Shown here: positions 38,807-49,114 of the stretch, in pieces
How positions within the stretch are numbered: position 1 is the stretch's first letter
Layout: every line of letters starts with the position of its first letter
NCBI GenBank assembly: GCA_007858575.1
Contig: CP042279.1
Location: 4,032,501-4,096,500, forward strand
Origin: Streptomyces sp. WAC08241
GTDB taxonomy: Bacteria; Actinomycetota; Actinomycetes; Streptomycetales; Streptomycetaceae
Direction of reading: 5' to 3'
DNA length: 64,000 bases
Translations under genes and position numbers: made by a program
Notes under the pieces: model-generated
The model's input: the letters and a program-made list of their open reading frames with translations, nothing else
The model's database searches: none
Told to the model about the DNA's origin: nothing

Positions 38807-38926
38807 GGAGGGGATCACCTTCGTTCGGTCTTGTGACGCGATCTTGTGAACGGATGCACAAGGGCCCGTCCATTGTGCACGGCGACTTTGCTGTTCCTTT
38901 AGGCGGGTCCCCAGTACCTTCGGGCC

Positions 38927-39564
38927 GTGGCAACGTTCCGACTGCAAGGCAGCAAGGTGCTCGCCGTCTCCCTGACCGGCGACGCCGTGAAGGCGAAGAA
39001 CGGCTCGATGGTCGCCTACGACGGCCAGATGGCGTTCAAGAAGATGAGCGGCGGCGGTGAGGGCCTGCGCGGCATGGTCACCCGCCGGCTCACGGGTGAG
39101 CAGATGGAGGTGATGGAGGTGCGCGGGCAGGGGACCTGCTGGTTCGCCGACCGGGCCTCCGAGATCAACCTCGTCTCCCTGCACGGCGACAAGCTGTGGG
39201 TGGAGGCCAGCAACCTGCTCTGCACCGACGCGGGCTGCGCACCGGCACCACCTTCACGGGCCTGCGCGGCGGGGCCACCGGCAACGGCCTCTTCACCACG
39301 ACGGTGGAGGGGACGGGCCAGGCGGCGCTCCTGTCGGACGGCCCGGCGGTGGTGCTGCGGGTGACCCCGCAGTACCCGCTCCAGGTCGACCCCGGCGCGT
39401 ACATAGCCCACCAGGGCAACCTCCAGCAGCACTTCCAGTCGGGTGTGACCTTCCGCACCTTCCTGGGCGAGGGCGGCGGCGAGGCCTTCCAGATCCGCTT
39501 CGAGGGGGACGGCCTGGTGTACGTCCAGCCCAGCGAGCGGAACACGATCGGGGGCGACGTCTGA
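38927..39564 (+). CDS. AIM24-family protein, copy 1
   Basis: A protein of about 212 residues of the AIM24 family (PF01987), a beta-rich fold. VATFRLQGSKVLAVSLTGDA, KNGSMVAYDGQMAFKKMSGG and RLTGEQMEVMEVRGQGTCWF lead to VSLHGDKLWVEASNLLCTDA, then TGLRGGATGNGLFTTTVEGT, PLQVDPGAYIAHQGNLQQHF and EAFQIRFEGDGLVYVQPSE. A lost base near 39235 breaks the frame. GTG 38927 begins the first of three consecutive paralogs; its stop overlaps the next ATG (TGATG). Cellular role in bacteria unknown. Confidence 0.9.
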
Positions 39565-40214
39565 TGCCGTTCCGCGAGATCAACTCGAAGATGGTCGAGG
39601 CGACCGTCGTGCCGGGGCAGCGGCTGTTCAGCCAGCGCGGCGCGATGCTGGCGTACCGGGGCGACGTCACTTTCACGCCGAACACGGTGGGCGGCCAGGG
39701 CGGCCTGATGTCGATGATCGGGCGCCGGGTGGCCGGCGAGGCGACCCCGCTGATGACGGTGGAGGGCAGCGGCACGGTGATGTTCGGGCACGGCGGCCAC
39801 CACATCCAGGTGATCGCGCTGACCGGCGACACCCTGTACGTGGAGGCCGACCGGCTGCTCGCCTTCGACGGGACCCTGGAGCAGGGCACGATGTTCATGG
39901 GCTCGCAGGGCGGGGTCATGGGCATGGTCCGCGGCCAGGTGACCGGCCAGGGCCTCTTCACCACCACCCTGAAGGGCCACGGCTCGGTGGCCGTGATGGC
40001 GCACGGCGGCGTGATCGAGCTGCCGATCGTCCCGGGCCGTCCGGTCCACGTGGACCCGCAGGCGTACGTGGCCCACCACGGCGACGTGCGCAACAAGCTC
40101 TCCACCGCGCTCGGCTGGCGCGACATGGTGGGGCGCGGCTCGGGCGAGGCGTTCCAACTGGAGCTGAGCGGCAGCGGCGCGGTGTACGTCCAGGCCTCGG
40201 AGGAGAAGCTGTGA
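39564..40214 (+). CDS. AIM24-family protein, copy 2
   Basis: An intact 216-residue member of the same family. MPFREINSKMVEATVVPGQR, FSQRGAMLAYRGDVTFTPNT, GHHIQVIALTGDTLYVEADR, GQVTGQGLFTTTLKGHGSVA and VHVDPQAYVAHHGDVRNKLS are visible. Its neighbours overlap at both ends, so the three are translated together. The three differ most at their N-termini and may form a hetero-oligomer; that is inference. Confidence 0.92.
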   Translation: MPFREINSKMVEATVVPGQRLFSQRGAMLAYRGDVTFTPNTVGGQGGLMSMIGRRVAGEATPLMTVEGSGTVMFGHGGHHIQVIALTGDTLYVEADRLLAFDGTLEQGTMFMGSQGGVMGMVRGQVTGQGLFTTTLKGHGSVAVMAHGGVIELPIVPGRPVHVDPQAYVAHHGDVRNKLSTALGWRDMVGRGSGEAFQLELSGSGAVYVQASEEKL

Positions 40215-40993
40215 GCACCCCTGTGATCCACGACCCGCACACGCTGCCGTCGGACGACAACGTCAACCCGTACACCTTCTGCGTGGAGCTCAAGGGCTCC
40301 CAGTGGTTCCTCCAGAAGGGCAAGATGATCGCCTACTACGGGCGGATCGAGTTCAACGGCATCGGGCACGGGCGGCTCGACCGGCTGGTGCGGACGTCCT
40401 TCCACTCGCCGCTGCACGCGAGCGACTGGGTGGTGGCCGAGGGCAGCGGCAAGATGCTGCTCGCGGACCGGGCCTTCGACGTGAACTCCTTCGACCTGGA
40501 CGAGGGCAACCTGACGATCCGGTCCGGGAATCTGCTGGCCTACCAGCCGACGCTGGCGCTCAAGCAGTCGATCGTGCCGGGCTTCGTGACGCTGATCGGG
40601 ACGGGCAAGTTCGTGGCCGCGTCGAACGGTCCGGTGGTCTTCATGGAGCCGCCGCTGCGGGTGGACCCGCAGGCGCTGGTCGGCTGGGCGGACTGCCTCG
40701 CCGTGCCACCACTACGACCACGGCTATCTGACGGGCGTGATGGGCGGCGTACGGGCCCTGACGGCCTGGGCGGCACCTCGGGCGAGGAGCACCAGTTCGA
40801 GTTCGTGGGGGCGGGCACGGTGCTGCTCCAGTCGACGGAGCTGCTGATGGCGGAGCGGGACACCGGCACGCCCCCGGCCCAGGCGGGCGTCCCGGGCGGC
40901 CACGGCGGGTACGGTTCGGGCCACGGGCAGCAGGGCTCGACACCGCGCCTTCCCGGCCAGCTCGGAGACCTCCAGCGTCGCTTCGGGCTGTGA
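40211..40993 (+). CDS. AIM24-family protein, copy 3, with Gly/Pro-rich tail
   Basis: A protein of about 260 residues. DNVNPYTFCVELKGSQWFLQ, KGKMIAYYGRIEFNGIGHGR, DWVVAEGSGKMLLADRAFDV, LDEGNLTIRSGNLLAYQPTL and VDPQALVGWAD show the AIM24 fold. A stretch near 40700-40770 is locally out of frame (correct reading HHYDHGYLTGVMGGVRALTG) and returns to frame after about three lost bases in total. A tail rich in Gly, Pro and Gln follows (GGHGGYGSGHGQQG), ending LGDLQRRFGL. GTGA overlap with copy 2. Confidence 0.88.
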   Translation: MSTPVIHDPHTLPSDDNVNPYTFCVELKGSQWFLQKGKMIAYYGRIEFNGIGHGRLDRLVRTSFHSPLHASDWVVAEGSGKMLLADRAFDVNSFDLDEGNLTIRSGNLLAYQPTLALKQSIVPGFVTLIGTGKFVAASNGPVVFMEPPLRVDPQALVGWADCLAVPPLRPRLSDGRDGRRTGPDGLGGTSGEEHQFEFVGAGTVLLQSTELLMAERDTGTPPAQAGVPGGHGGYGSGHGQQGSTPRLPGQLGDLQRRFGL

Positions 40994-41097
40994 ACGGTAG
41001 TCTGCGGAGTGTGACGCCACCGAACACCCCGCGCCGGTGGCGCGGCGGGGCGGTGTCCGGTGGGGCCCCGGGTGCGCGGCGTCACGCCCCAGACTTC

Positions 41098-41125
41098 GTC
41101 AAGATTTCAACTTCTTAGGTAGAAT
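41098..41125 (+). promoter_or_regulatory. Promoter with imperfect palindrome before the MarR gene
   Basis: GTCAAG (41098-41103), 16 bp, then TAGAAT (41120-41125). The ATG at 41132 is seven bases after the -10, so the mRNA is probably leaderless. The imperfect palindrome TTCAACTT-CTT-AGGTAGAA (41106-41124) overlaps the promoter and is a likely autoregulatory MarR site. Confidence 0.6.
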
Positions 41126-41131
41126 CCATAC

Positions 41132-41606
41132 ATGGAGACCGAGACGGCCACCCCGTGGCTCACCGACGGCGAGCAGTGTGCCTGGCGCACCTTCCTGGAC
41201 GTCCAGAGGATGCTGACGCACCAGTTGGAGAAGGACCTCCAGCCCTTCGGCCTGACGATGAACGACTACGAGATCCTGGTGAACCTCTCGGAGTCGGCCG
41301 AGCGCCGGCTGCGCATGAGCGACCTCGCCTCGGCCACCCTCCAGTCGAAGAGCCGCCTCCCACCAGATCACCCGGATGGAGAACGCCGGCCTGGTCCGGC
41401 GCGAGAACTGCGAGTCCGACCGGCGCGGCCTGTACGCGGTCCTCACCGACCAGGGCATGGAGACCATGCGCAAGGTCGCCCCGCACCACGTCGAGTCGGT
41501 GCGCAGGCACTTCATCGACCAGCTCACCCCCGAGGCGCTCGGTGACCTCCACGAGTCCCTGAAGCCGATCGCGGAGCAGTTGCGCGGACGGCGCGGCAAG
41601 CCGTAG
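41132..41606 (+). CDS. MarR-family regulator
   Basis: A regulator of about 157 residues. CAWRTFLDVQRMLTHQLEKD, FGLTMNDYEILVNLSESAER and RLRMSDLASATLQSKSRLSH form the winged helix; ITRMENAGLVRRENCESDRR and GLYAVLTDQGMETMRKVAPH include the wing. A lost base near 41360 breaks the frame. One Cys in the wing (ENCESD) could sense oxidants, but this is speculative. It stands alone, followed by a strong terminator; its promoter overlaps a palindrome. Confidence 0.92.
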
Positions 41607-41618
41607 CCCCGTATGGGA

Positions 41619-41650
41619 AAGGGCCTCCCCGGCGATCCGGGGAGGCCCTT
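41619..41650. terminator. Terminator between marR and meaB
   Basis: A perfect 14-bp inverted repeat AAGGGCCTCCCCGG/CCGGGGAGGCCCTT with loop CGAT. It lies between convergent genes and can serve both. Confidence 0.9.
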
Positions 41651-41665
41651 CCTCGTGCGTGCCGC

Positions 41666-42620
41666 TCAGGTGCCCGTCAGCTCCGCCACCAGTTCGTCGG
41701 CGGCCGCGTACGGGTCGAGGCCGCCCGCCGTGATCCGCTCCGCGAGCGCGTCGAGCCGCCGGTCGCCGCGCAGGTCCCCGATCCGCTCGCGCAGGGCCGT
41801 GACCGCGATGGTCTCGACCTCGCGGGCGGCGCGGGCTCGGCGGCGCCCGGCCAGGACCCCGTGCTCCTCCATCCAGGCGCGGTGCTTCTCCAGGGCCTCC
41901 ACGACCTCGTCGACGCCTCGCCGCGGGCCGCGACCGTCTTCACGATCGGCGGCCGCCAGTCGCTCGGGCCGCGCGCCTCGCCGAGGCCCAGCATGTGGTT
42001 GAGCTCGCGGGCGGTGGCGTCCGCGCCGTCCCGGTCGGCCTTGTTCACCACGCACACGTCGCCGATCTCCAGGATGCCCGCCTTCGCGGCCTGGATGCCG
42101 TCGCCCATGCCCGGCGCGAGCAGGACCACGGAGGTGTCGGCCTGGGAGGCGATCTCGACCTCCGACTGCCCGACGCCGACGGTCTCCACGAGGATCACCT
42201 CGCAGCCGGCCGCGTCCAGGACGCGGATGGCCTGCGGGGCGGACCAGGCGAGGCCGCCCAGGTGGCCGCGGGTGGCCATGGAGCGGATGTAGACGCCCGG
42301 GTCGGAGGCGTGGTCCGACATCCGGACCCGGTCGCCGAGCAGCGCCCCGCCGCTGAACGGGGAGGACGGGTCGACGGCCAGGACGCCGACGCGCTTCCCC
42401 GCCCGCCGGTAGGCGGTGACGAGCGCGGACGTCGAGGTGGACTTGCCGACGCCGGGCGAGCCGGTCAGGCCCACCACGTACGCGCTGCCGGTGAGCGGCG
42501 CGAGCGCCGCCATCACCTCGCGCAACTGCGGGGACGCCCCTCCACGAGCGAGATCAGCCGGGCCACGGCCTGGGGCCTGCCCTCGCGCGCCTGGGCGACG
42601 AGTGCGGGGACGTCCACCAT
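41666..42620 (-). CDS. meaB: Methylmalonyl-CoA mutase-associated GTPase MeaB
   Basis: A G3E-type GTPase of about 318 residues that protects and gates cofactor loading of adenosylcobalamin-dependent acyl-CoA mutases. The P-loop is VVGLTGSPGVGKSTSTSALV; other motifs are VAVDPSSPFSGGALLGDRVR, DPGVYIRSMATRGHLGGLAW, VILVETVGVGQSEVEIASQA, LLAPGMGDGIQAAKAGILEI and VNKADRDGAD. AAGGAG lies before ATG 42620. Shifts occur near 42540 and 41925. It follows the thiolase gene on the same strand. Likely client: the IcmA-type mutase 10 kb away, or a mutase elsewhere. Confidence 0.93.
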
Positions 42621-42644
42621 GTGCGGAACTCCTTGCCTGGGTGC

Positions 42645-43864
42645 TTACTTGCCGGAGACGCCGGAGACACCGGGAACACGGACGATCAGGGCGTCGCCCT
42701 GGCCGCCGCCGCCGCACAGGGCCGCCGCGCCGACGCCGCCGCCGCGCCGCTTGAGCTCCAGGGCGAGGTGGAGCACGAGGCGGGCGCCGGACATGCCGAT
42801 CGGGTGGCCGAGCGCGATGGCGCCGCCGTTGACGTTCACCTTGTCGGTGGTGACGCCGAGGTCCTTCATGGACTGGACGGCGACCGCGGCGAAGGCCTCG
42901 TTGATCTCGATCAGGTCGAGGTCGTCGACGCCCAGGCCCTCCTTCTTCAGGGCGTGCAGGATCGCGTGGGACGGCTGCGACTGGAGGGAGTTGTCCGGAC
43001 CGGCCACGTTGCCGTGGGCGCCGATCTCGGCGATCCACTCCAGGCCCAGCTCCTCGGCCTTGGCCCTGCTCATCACGACGACGGCGGCGGCGCCGTCGGA
43101 GATCTGCGAGGAGGTGCCGGCGGTGATCGTGCCGTCCCTGGTGAAGGCCGGGCGGAGCTTGCCGAGGGACTCGGCGGTGGTCTCGGCGCGGATGCCCTCG
43201 TCCTTGGCGAAGATCACCGGGTCGCCCTTGCGCTGCGGGATCTCGACCGGGGTGATCTCGGCCTCGAAGACGCCGTTCTTCTGGGCGGCGGCGGCGCGCT
43301 GGTGCGAGAGGGCCGCGACCTCGTCCTGCTCGGGGCGCTCGATGCCCAGGCGGGTGTTGTGCTTCTCGGTGGACTCGCCCATGGCGACGCCCTCGAAGGA
43401 GTCGGTGAGGCCGTCGTACGCCATGGCGTCGAGCATCTCGATCGCGCCGTACTTGAAGCCCTCGCGGGACTTCGGGAGCAGGTGCGGGCGTTGGTCATCG
43501 ACTCCTGGCCGCCGGCGACGACCACGTCGAACTCGCCGGCGCGGATGAGCTGGTCGGCCAGGGCGATGGCGTCGAGCCCGGAGAGGCAGACCTTGTTGAT
43601 GGTGAGGGCCGGGACGTTCATCGGGATGCCGGCCTTGACGGCGGCCTGGCGGGCGGGGATCTGACCGGCACCCGCCTGGAGCACCTGGCCCATGATCACG
43701 TACTGCACCTGGTCGCCGCCGATGCCGGCCCGGTCGAGGGCGGCCTTGATGGCGAAGCTGCCGAGCTCGGCGCCCGAGAAGGACTTGAGCGAGCCGAGCA
43801 GGCGACCCATGGGCGTGCGGGCGCCCGCGACGATCACTGAGGTGGTACCGGTCGTTCCAGACAT
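42645..43864 (-). CDS. Acetyl-CoA C-acetyltransferase (thiolase)
   Basis: The enzyme condenses or cleaves acetoacetyl-CoA. It has about 406 residues. VIVAGARTPMGRLLGSLKSF begins the fold; the nucleophilic Cys is in LTINKVCLSGLDAIALADQL, the His in NEAFAAVAVQ/NVNGGAIALGHPIG region, and the second Cys in AALCGGGGQGDALIV. A lost base near 43490 shifts the frame after GGQESMTNA. ATG 43864 starts MSGTTGTTSVIVAG. It is the first gene of the thiolase-meaB pair and is divergent from methylmalonyl-CoA epimerase. Confidence 0.94.
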
Positions 43865-44000
43865 GAGGCACGGCCCTTGGGATGAGAAGTGAACGAGGGT
43901 TTACCGCCAATGTACTGAGACGCCCGGCGCCCGGTCATCGGCCCGACGGTGTGACGGCGCGCACGTTGCGCAACCACTCCTCCGGGGTTGCACTGGAGCC

Positions 44001-44429
44001 ATGCTGACGCGAATCGACCACATCGGGATCGCCTGTTCCAACCTCGACGCGACCGTCGAGTTCTACCGCGCGACCTACGGCTTCGAGGTCTTCCACACCG
44101 AGGTCAACGAGGAGCAGGGCGTCCGCGAGGCCATGCTCAGGATCAACGGGACCTCCGACGGAGGGCCTCCTACCTCCAGCTCCTGGAGCCGACCCGGGAG
44201 GACTCGGCGGTGGGCAAGTGGCTCGCCAAGAACGGCGAGGGCGTGCACCACATCGCCTTCGGCACCGCCGACGTCGACGGCGACGCCGAGGCCATCCGGG
44301 GCAAGGGCGTCCGGGTCTCTACGACGAGCCGCGGACCGGCTCCATGGGCTCCCGGATCACCTTCCTGCACCCCAAGGACTGCCACGGCGTCCTCACGGAA
44401 CTGGTCACCTCGGCGAAGCCGTCGGCTGA
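44001..44429 (+). CDS. mce: Methylmalonyl-CoA epimerase
   Basis: The enzyme interconverts the 2R and 2S forms of methylmalonyl-CoA. It has a glyoxalase-like fold of about 143 residues. MLTRIDHIGIACSNLDATVE contains the first metal-binding His; FYRATYGFEVFHTEVNEEQG, YLQLLEPTREDSAVGKWLAK, VHHIAFGTADVDGDAEAIRG and FLHPKDCHGVLTELVTSA follow, supplying the other metal ligands. Lost bases occur near 44165 and 44318. The end is uncertain: I place the stop at 44429, which needs one more lost base near 44420. Divergent from the thiolase gene. Confidence 0.9.
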   Translation: MLTRIDHIGIACSNLDATVEFYRATYGFEVFHTEVNEEQGVREAMLRINGTSDGGPPTSSSWSRPGRTRRWASGSPRTARACTTSPSAPPTSTATPRPSGARASGSLRRAADRLHGLPDHLPAPQGLPRRPHGTGHLGEAVG

Positions 44430-44446
44430 CCCTCCTCAGCGGAGCA

Positions 44447-44476
44447 CTGACCTCCGGATTCCCGGCCCGGTAGAGT
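44447..44476 (+). promoter_or_regulatory. Putative scy promoter
   Basis: CTGACC (44447-44452), 18 bp, then TAGAGT (44471-44476), a typical Streptomyces housekeeping-like arrangement. It leaves a leader of about 190 bases before the scy GTG. Not tested. Confidence 0.45.
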
Positions 44477-44674
44477 GGGCGGCTCCGGGCCGGGGCCGGT
44501 CGGGGTGCCGCTCCGCGTGGCACCCAAGTCGGGATGTCGGGGTCGTCCGATCTGCCCCGATTCCCCGGGGCCCGTCCTCGGCCGAGGGACGGCGCTCATA
44601 TGGAGTGTTGCGACCAGGGTTGAGGTCTCCCCTGCTCGAACGCGTTGAGAGCTCGGGGAAGGATGGACCGCGCA

Positions 44675-47600
44675 GTGCGGGGCTACGAACGCCAGGAGAG
44701 CCACCGAGCTGAAGACGACCATCTCGCCCGGTTCGAAGCCGAGATGGACCGGCTGAAGACCGAGCGGGAGAAGGCCGTCCAGCACGCCGAGGACCTCGGT
44801 TACCAGGTCGAGGTCTTGCGCGCCAAGCTCCACGAGGCGCGCCGCACCATCGCGTCCCGGCCCGCGTACGACAGCGCCGACATCGGCTACCAGGCCGAGC
44901 AGATGCTGCGCAACGCCCAGGCGCAGGCCGAGCAGCTCCGCCAGGACGCCGAGCGGGAGCTGCGCGAGGCCCGCGCCCAGACCCAGCGCATCCTCCAGGA
45001 GCACGCCGAGCACCAGGCGCGGCTCCAGGCCGAGCTGCACAACGAGGCCGTCCAGCGCCGCCAGCAGCTCGACCAGGAGCTGAACGAGCGCCGCCAGACC
45101 GTCGAGGCGCACGTCAACGAGAACGTGGCCTGGGCCGAGCAGCTCCGCGCCCGTACGGAGTCCCAGGCCCGCCGGCTGATGGAGGAGTCCCGCGCGGAGG
45201 CCGAGCAGGCGCTCGCCACCGCCCGCGCCGAGGCCACCCGGCTCGCCGAGGAGACCAGCCGCCGCGTCGGCGCCGAGGCGGAGGCCGCCCGCGCCGAGGC
45301 CGAGGCGATCCTGCTGCGCGCCCGCAAGGACGCCGAGCGGTTGCTCGCCGGCGCCGCGGGCAGGCGCAGGAGGCCACCAGCCACGCCGAGCAGCTCCGCT
45401 CCTCCACCGCCGCCGAGACCGACCAGGCCCGCCGCCAGGCCACCGAGCTGTCCCGCGCCGCCGAACAGCGCATGCAGGAGGCCGAGGAGAGGCTGCGGCT
45501 CGCCCGCGCCGAGGCCGAGAAGGCGCTCACCGAGGCCAAGGAGGCCGCCGCCCGGCAGCTCTCCTCCGCCGCGTCGGTCAACGAGCAGCGCACCCGTACG
45601 GCCAAGGCGGAGATCGCCCGGCTCGTCGGCGAGGCCACCAAGGAGGCCGAGACCCTCAAGGGCGAGGCCGAGGAGAAGCTGCGCGAGGCGACCGCCGAGG
45701 CGGAGAAGCTGGTCGCGGAGGCCTCCGAGAAGGCCCGTACGGCCGCCGCCGAGGACTCCGCCGCCGCGCTCGCCAAGGCCGCCCGCAGCGCCGAGGAGAT
45801 CTCACCAAGGCGTCCGAGGACGCCCGGGAGACCACCCGCAAGGCCGCCGAGGAGGCCGAGCGGGTCCGCCGCGAGGCCGAGGCCGAGGCGGACCGGCTGC
45901 GCTCCCAGGCCGAGGAGCAGGCGGACGAGCTGCTCGGTTCGGCCAAGGACGACACCAAGGAGTACCGCGCCAAGACCGTCGAGCTCCAGGAGGAGGCGCG
46001 GCGGCTGCGCGGCGAGGCCGAGCAGTTGCGCGGCGAGGCCATCGACGAGGGCGAGCGGATCCGCGGCGAGGCCCGCCGCGAGGCCCTCCAGCAGATCGAG
46101 GAGGCGGCCAGGACCGCCGAGGAGCTGCTGTCCAAGGCCCGCACGGACGCCGAGGAACTGCGGACGAAGTCCGGCGCGGAGAGCGAGAAGGTCAAGTCCG
46201 AGGCGATGGAGCGCGCCCAGACGCTCCGGGCCCAGGCCGAGGAGACCCTGGAGCGCACCCGCGCCGAGGCCGAGCGGCTGCGCGCCGAGGCCGAGGAGCA
46301 GGCCGAGTCGGTGCGGACCGCGGCCGAGGAGGCCGCGGCGACGCTGCGCGCGGACGCCGAGCGGGCTGCCGGGGCCCGGCGCGCGGAGGCCGCCGAGGAG
46401 CTGGCCCGGCTGCACGCCGAGGCCGGGGCGAGGGTGGCGGCCGCCGGGGAGGAGCTGACCGACGCGCGCGCCGAGGGCGAGCGGATCCGGCGCGAGGCCG
46501 CCGAGGAGACGGAGCGGCTGCGGACCGAGGCCGCCGAGCGCATCCGTACCTCCGGGAGCAGGCCGAGCAGGAGGCCGAGCGGCTGCGGAGCGAGGCGGCG
46601 GCGGACGCGGGCGCCGCGCGCGCCGAGGCCGAGGCCGTGGCCGTACGGCTGCGCACGGAGGCGTCCGACGAGGCCGAGCGGCTGCGGACCGAGGCCCAGG
46701 AGACCGCCGACCGGGTGCGGGCGGAGGCCGGGGCCGCCGCCGAGCGGGTGGCCGCCGAGGCCGCCGAGGCGCTGGCCGCCGCGCAGGAGGAGGCCGTACG
46801 GCGCCGCCGGGAGGCCGAGGAGACGCTGGAGTCGGCCCGTTCCGAGGCCGGCCGGGAGCGCGAGCTGGCCCGGGAGCAGTCCGAGGAGCTGCTCGCCGCC
46901 GCCCGCAAGCGGGTCGAGGACGCCCAGACCGAGGCGCAGCGCCTGGTCGAGGAGGCGGACGCGCGGGCGACCGAGATGGTCGCGGCGGCCGAGCAGACCG
47001 CCCAGGAGGTGCGGGACTCGGTGGCCGGTCTGCGCGAGCAGGCCGAGGAGGAGATCGCCGGGCTGCGGTCGGCGGCCGAGCACGCGGCCGAGCGGACCCG
47101 CACCGGGGCGCAGGAGGAGGCGGACCGGGTCCGCGCCGAGGCGCACGAGGAGCGGGAGCGGGCGGCCGGGGACGCGGCCGGCATCCGGGCGCGCGCCCAG
47201 GAGGAGTCCGAGGCGGCGAAGGCGCTGGCCGAGCGGACGGTCACGGACGCGCTCGCCGAGTCGGAGAAGCTGCGGTCGGACACCGCCGAGTACGCGCAGC
47301 GGGTGCGAACCGAGGTGACGGACTCGCTCGCCGCGGCCGAGCAGGACGCGGCGCGCACGCGGGCGGACGCCCGGGACGACGCGAACCGGATCCGTTCGGA
47401 GGCCGCGGAGCGGGCCGAGACGGTGGTCGGCGAGGCGCGGGCCGAGGCCGAGCGGCTCACCGCCGAGGCGGTCGAGCTCATGGAGACCACCGAGCAGGAC
47501 GCCCTGCGCATCCGTACCGAGGCCGAGCAGGTCAGGGCGGACGGCGAGGCGCACGCGGAGGCGCTGCGGGCGGCCGCGCTCGCGGACGGCGAGCAGGTCC

Positions 47601-49000
47601 TCGACGAGGCCCGCAGGGCCGCCGACAAGCGCCGCGCCGACGCGGCCGAGCAGGCCGACGCCCTCATCGCCGAGGCCACGAGCGAGGCCGGGCGGCTCAC
47701 CCGCGAGGCGGCCGAACTGGCCGAGCGGGTCACCACGGAGGCGCGCGCCGAGGCCGAGCGGCTCACCGCCGAGGCGGTCGAGCTCATGGAGACCACCGAG
47801 CAGGACGCCCTGCGCATCCGCGCCGAGGCCGAGCAGGTCAGGATCGACGGCGAGGCGCACGCCCAGGCCCTGCGGGCCGCGGCGCTCGCGGACGGCGAGC
47901 AGGTCCTCGACGAAGCCCGCAAGGCCGCCGACAAGCGCCGCAGCAACGCGGCCGAGCAGGCCGACGCCCTCATCGCCGAGGCCACGAGCGAGGCCGAGCG
48001 GCTCACCCGCGAGGCGGCCGAACTGGCCGAGCGGGTCACCACGGAGGCGCGCGCCGAGGCGGAGGCCGCGGTGGGTTCCGCGCGGCGGGACGCCGAGGAG
48101 GTGCGCGCCGGGTCGGAGCGCCTGAAGGCGGACGCCGAGGCGGCGGCCGAGCGGATGCGCGCGGAGGCCCGCGCGGAGGCGGACCGGGTCCTGGACGAGG
48201 CGCGGGAGGCCGGGGCGAAGCGCGCGGACGCGGCCGAGCAGGCGGACCAGCTCGTCGCCAAGGCCCAGGAGGAGGCGCTGCGCGCCACCACGGAGGCCGA
48301 GTCGCAGGCGGACCTGATGGTCGGCGCGGCCCGCAAGGAGGCCGGGCGGATCGTCGCCGAGGCGACCGTCGAGGCAACTCCCTGGTGGAGAAGGCCCGTA
48401 CGGACGCGGACGAGCTCCTGGTCGGGGCGCGCAGCGACGCGACGGCGATAAGGGAGCGGGCCGAGGAGCTGCGGGGCCGGATCGAGGGCGAGATCGAGGA
48501 GCTGCACGAGCGGGCGCGGCGCGAGACGGCCGAGCAGATGAAGACGGCCGGCGAGCGGGTCGACAAGCTGGTGACGGCGGCGACGGAGCAGCGCGCCGAG
48601 GCCGAGGAGAAGGCGAAGGAGCTGGTCTCCGACGCGAGTTCGGAGGCGAGCAAGGTCCGGATCGCCGCGGTGCGGAAGGCCGACGGGCTCCTCAAGGAGG
48701 CCGAGCAGAAGAAGGCGTCGCTCGTCGCGGAGGCCGAGGCCATCAAGGCGGAGGCGCAGCGGATCCGGGCCGAGGCCGAGGCCGAGGCGGCGGAGACGAT
48801 CGCGGAGGGCAAGCGCGAGCTGGAGGTGCTCGTGCGCCGGCGCAAGGACATCAACGCCGAGATCTCCCGTGTCCAGGACGTCCTGGAGGCGTTGGAGTCT
48901 TTCGAGACCCCGGGCGGCGGGAAGTCCTCCGGTTCGGCGGGCGCGAGCGGGGGCCTCGGCGGGTTCCACCCGGACGAGTGGCAAGTCCCAGGACGGCTAG
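44675..49000 (+). CDS. scy: Scy, polarity/coiled-coil protein of tip growth
   Basis: A very long coiled-coil protein (about 1,441 residues) that organises the tip-organising centre with DivIVA and FilP in Streptomyces. GTG 44675 starts VRGYERQESHRAEDDHLARF, as in Scy; the N-terminal part has EVLRAKLHEARRTIASRPAY and DIGYQAEQMLRNAQAQAEQL. The rest is a nearly uninterrupted Ala/Glu/Arg heptad-like array built on a 51-residue period. A 306-bp block is exactly tandem duplicated (47441-48052). Lost bases occur near 45355, 45800, 46550, 48375 and 48962; the corrected C-terminus is STRTSGKSQDG with TAG at 48998. ATG 44663 is an alternative start. Located just upstream of filP. Confidence 0.93.
47441..48052. 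repeat. 306-bp tandem duplication in scy
   Basis: Two copies of a 306-bp unit (47441-47746 and 47747-48052) encode 102 residues each, which is two 51-residue periods. The copies differ at a few positions (for example RADGEAHAE against RIDGEAHAQ). High identity points to a recent duplication or gene conversion. Confidence 0.9.
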
Positions 49001-49114
49001 CCACTCAAAAGGCTGGACATTCTCCCGACCAAACAGGCATACGCTCGATGACACGCCGCTTCGGCCCCTAGGATTCCCTCTAACACCTCACCGGTCTCAT
49101 TCGACAGGAACCCC

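Noticed and set aside
47441..48052. CRISPR-like or mobile repeat in scy
   Set aside because: The repeats are in frame, contiguous, and encode coiled coil; there are no spacers.
46192..48984. Very long open frame of 930 codons on the minus strand, opposite scy
   Set aside because: It mirrors the GC-rich codon pattern of scy, has no domain, and lies wholly within a strongly supported gene on the other strand.
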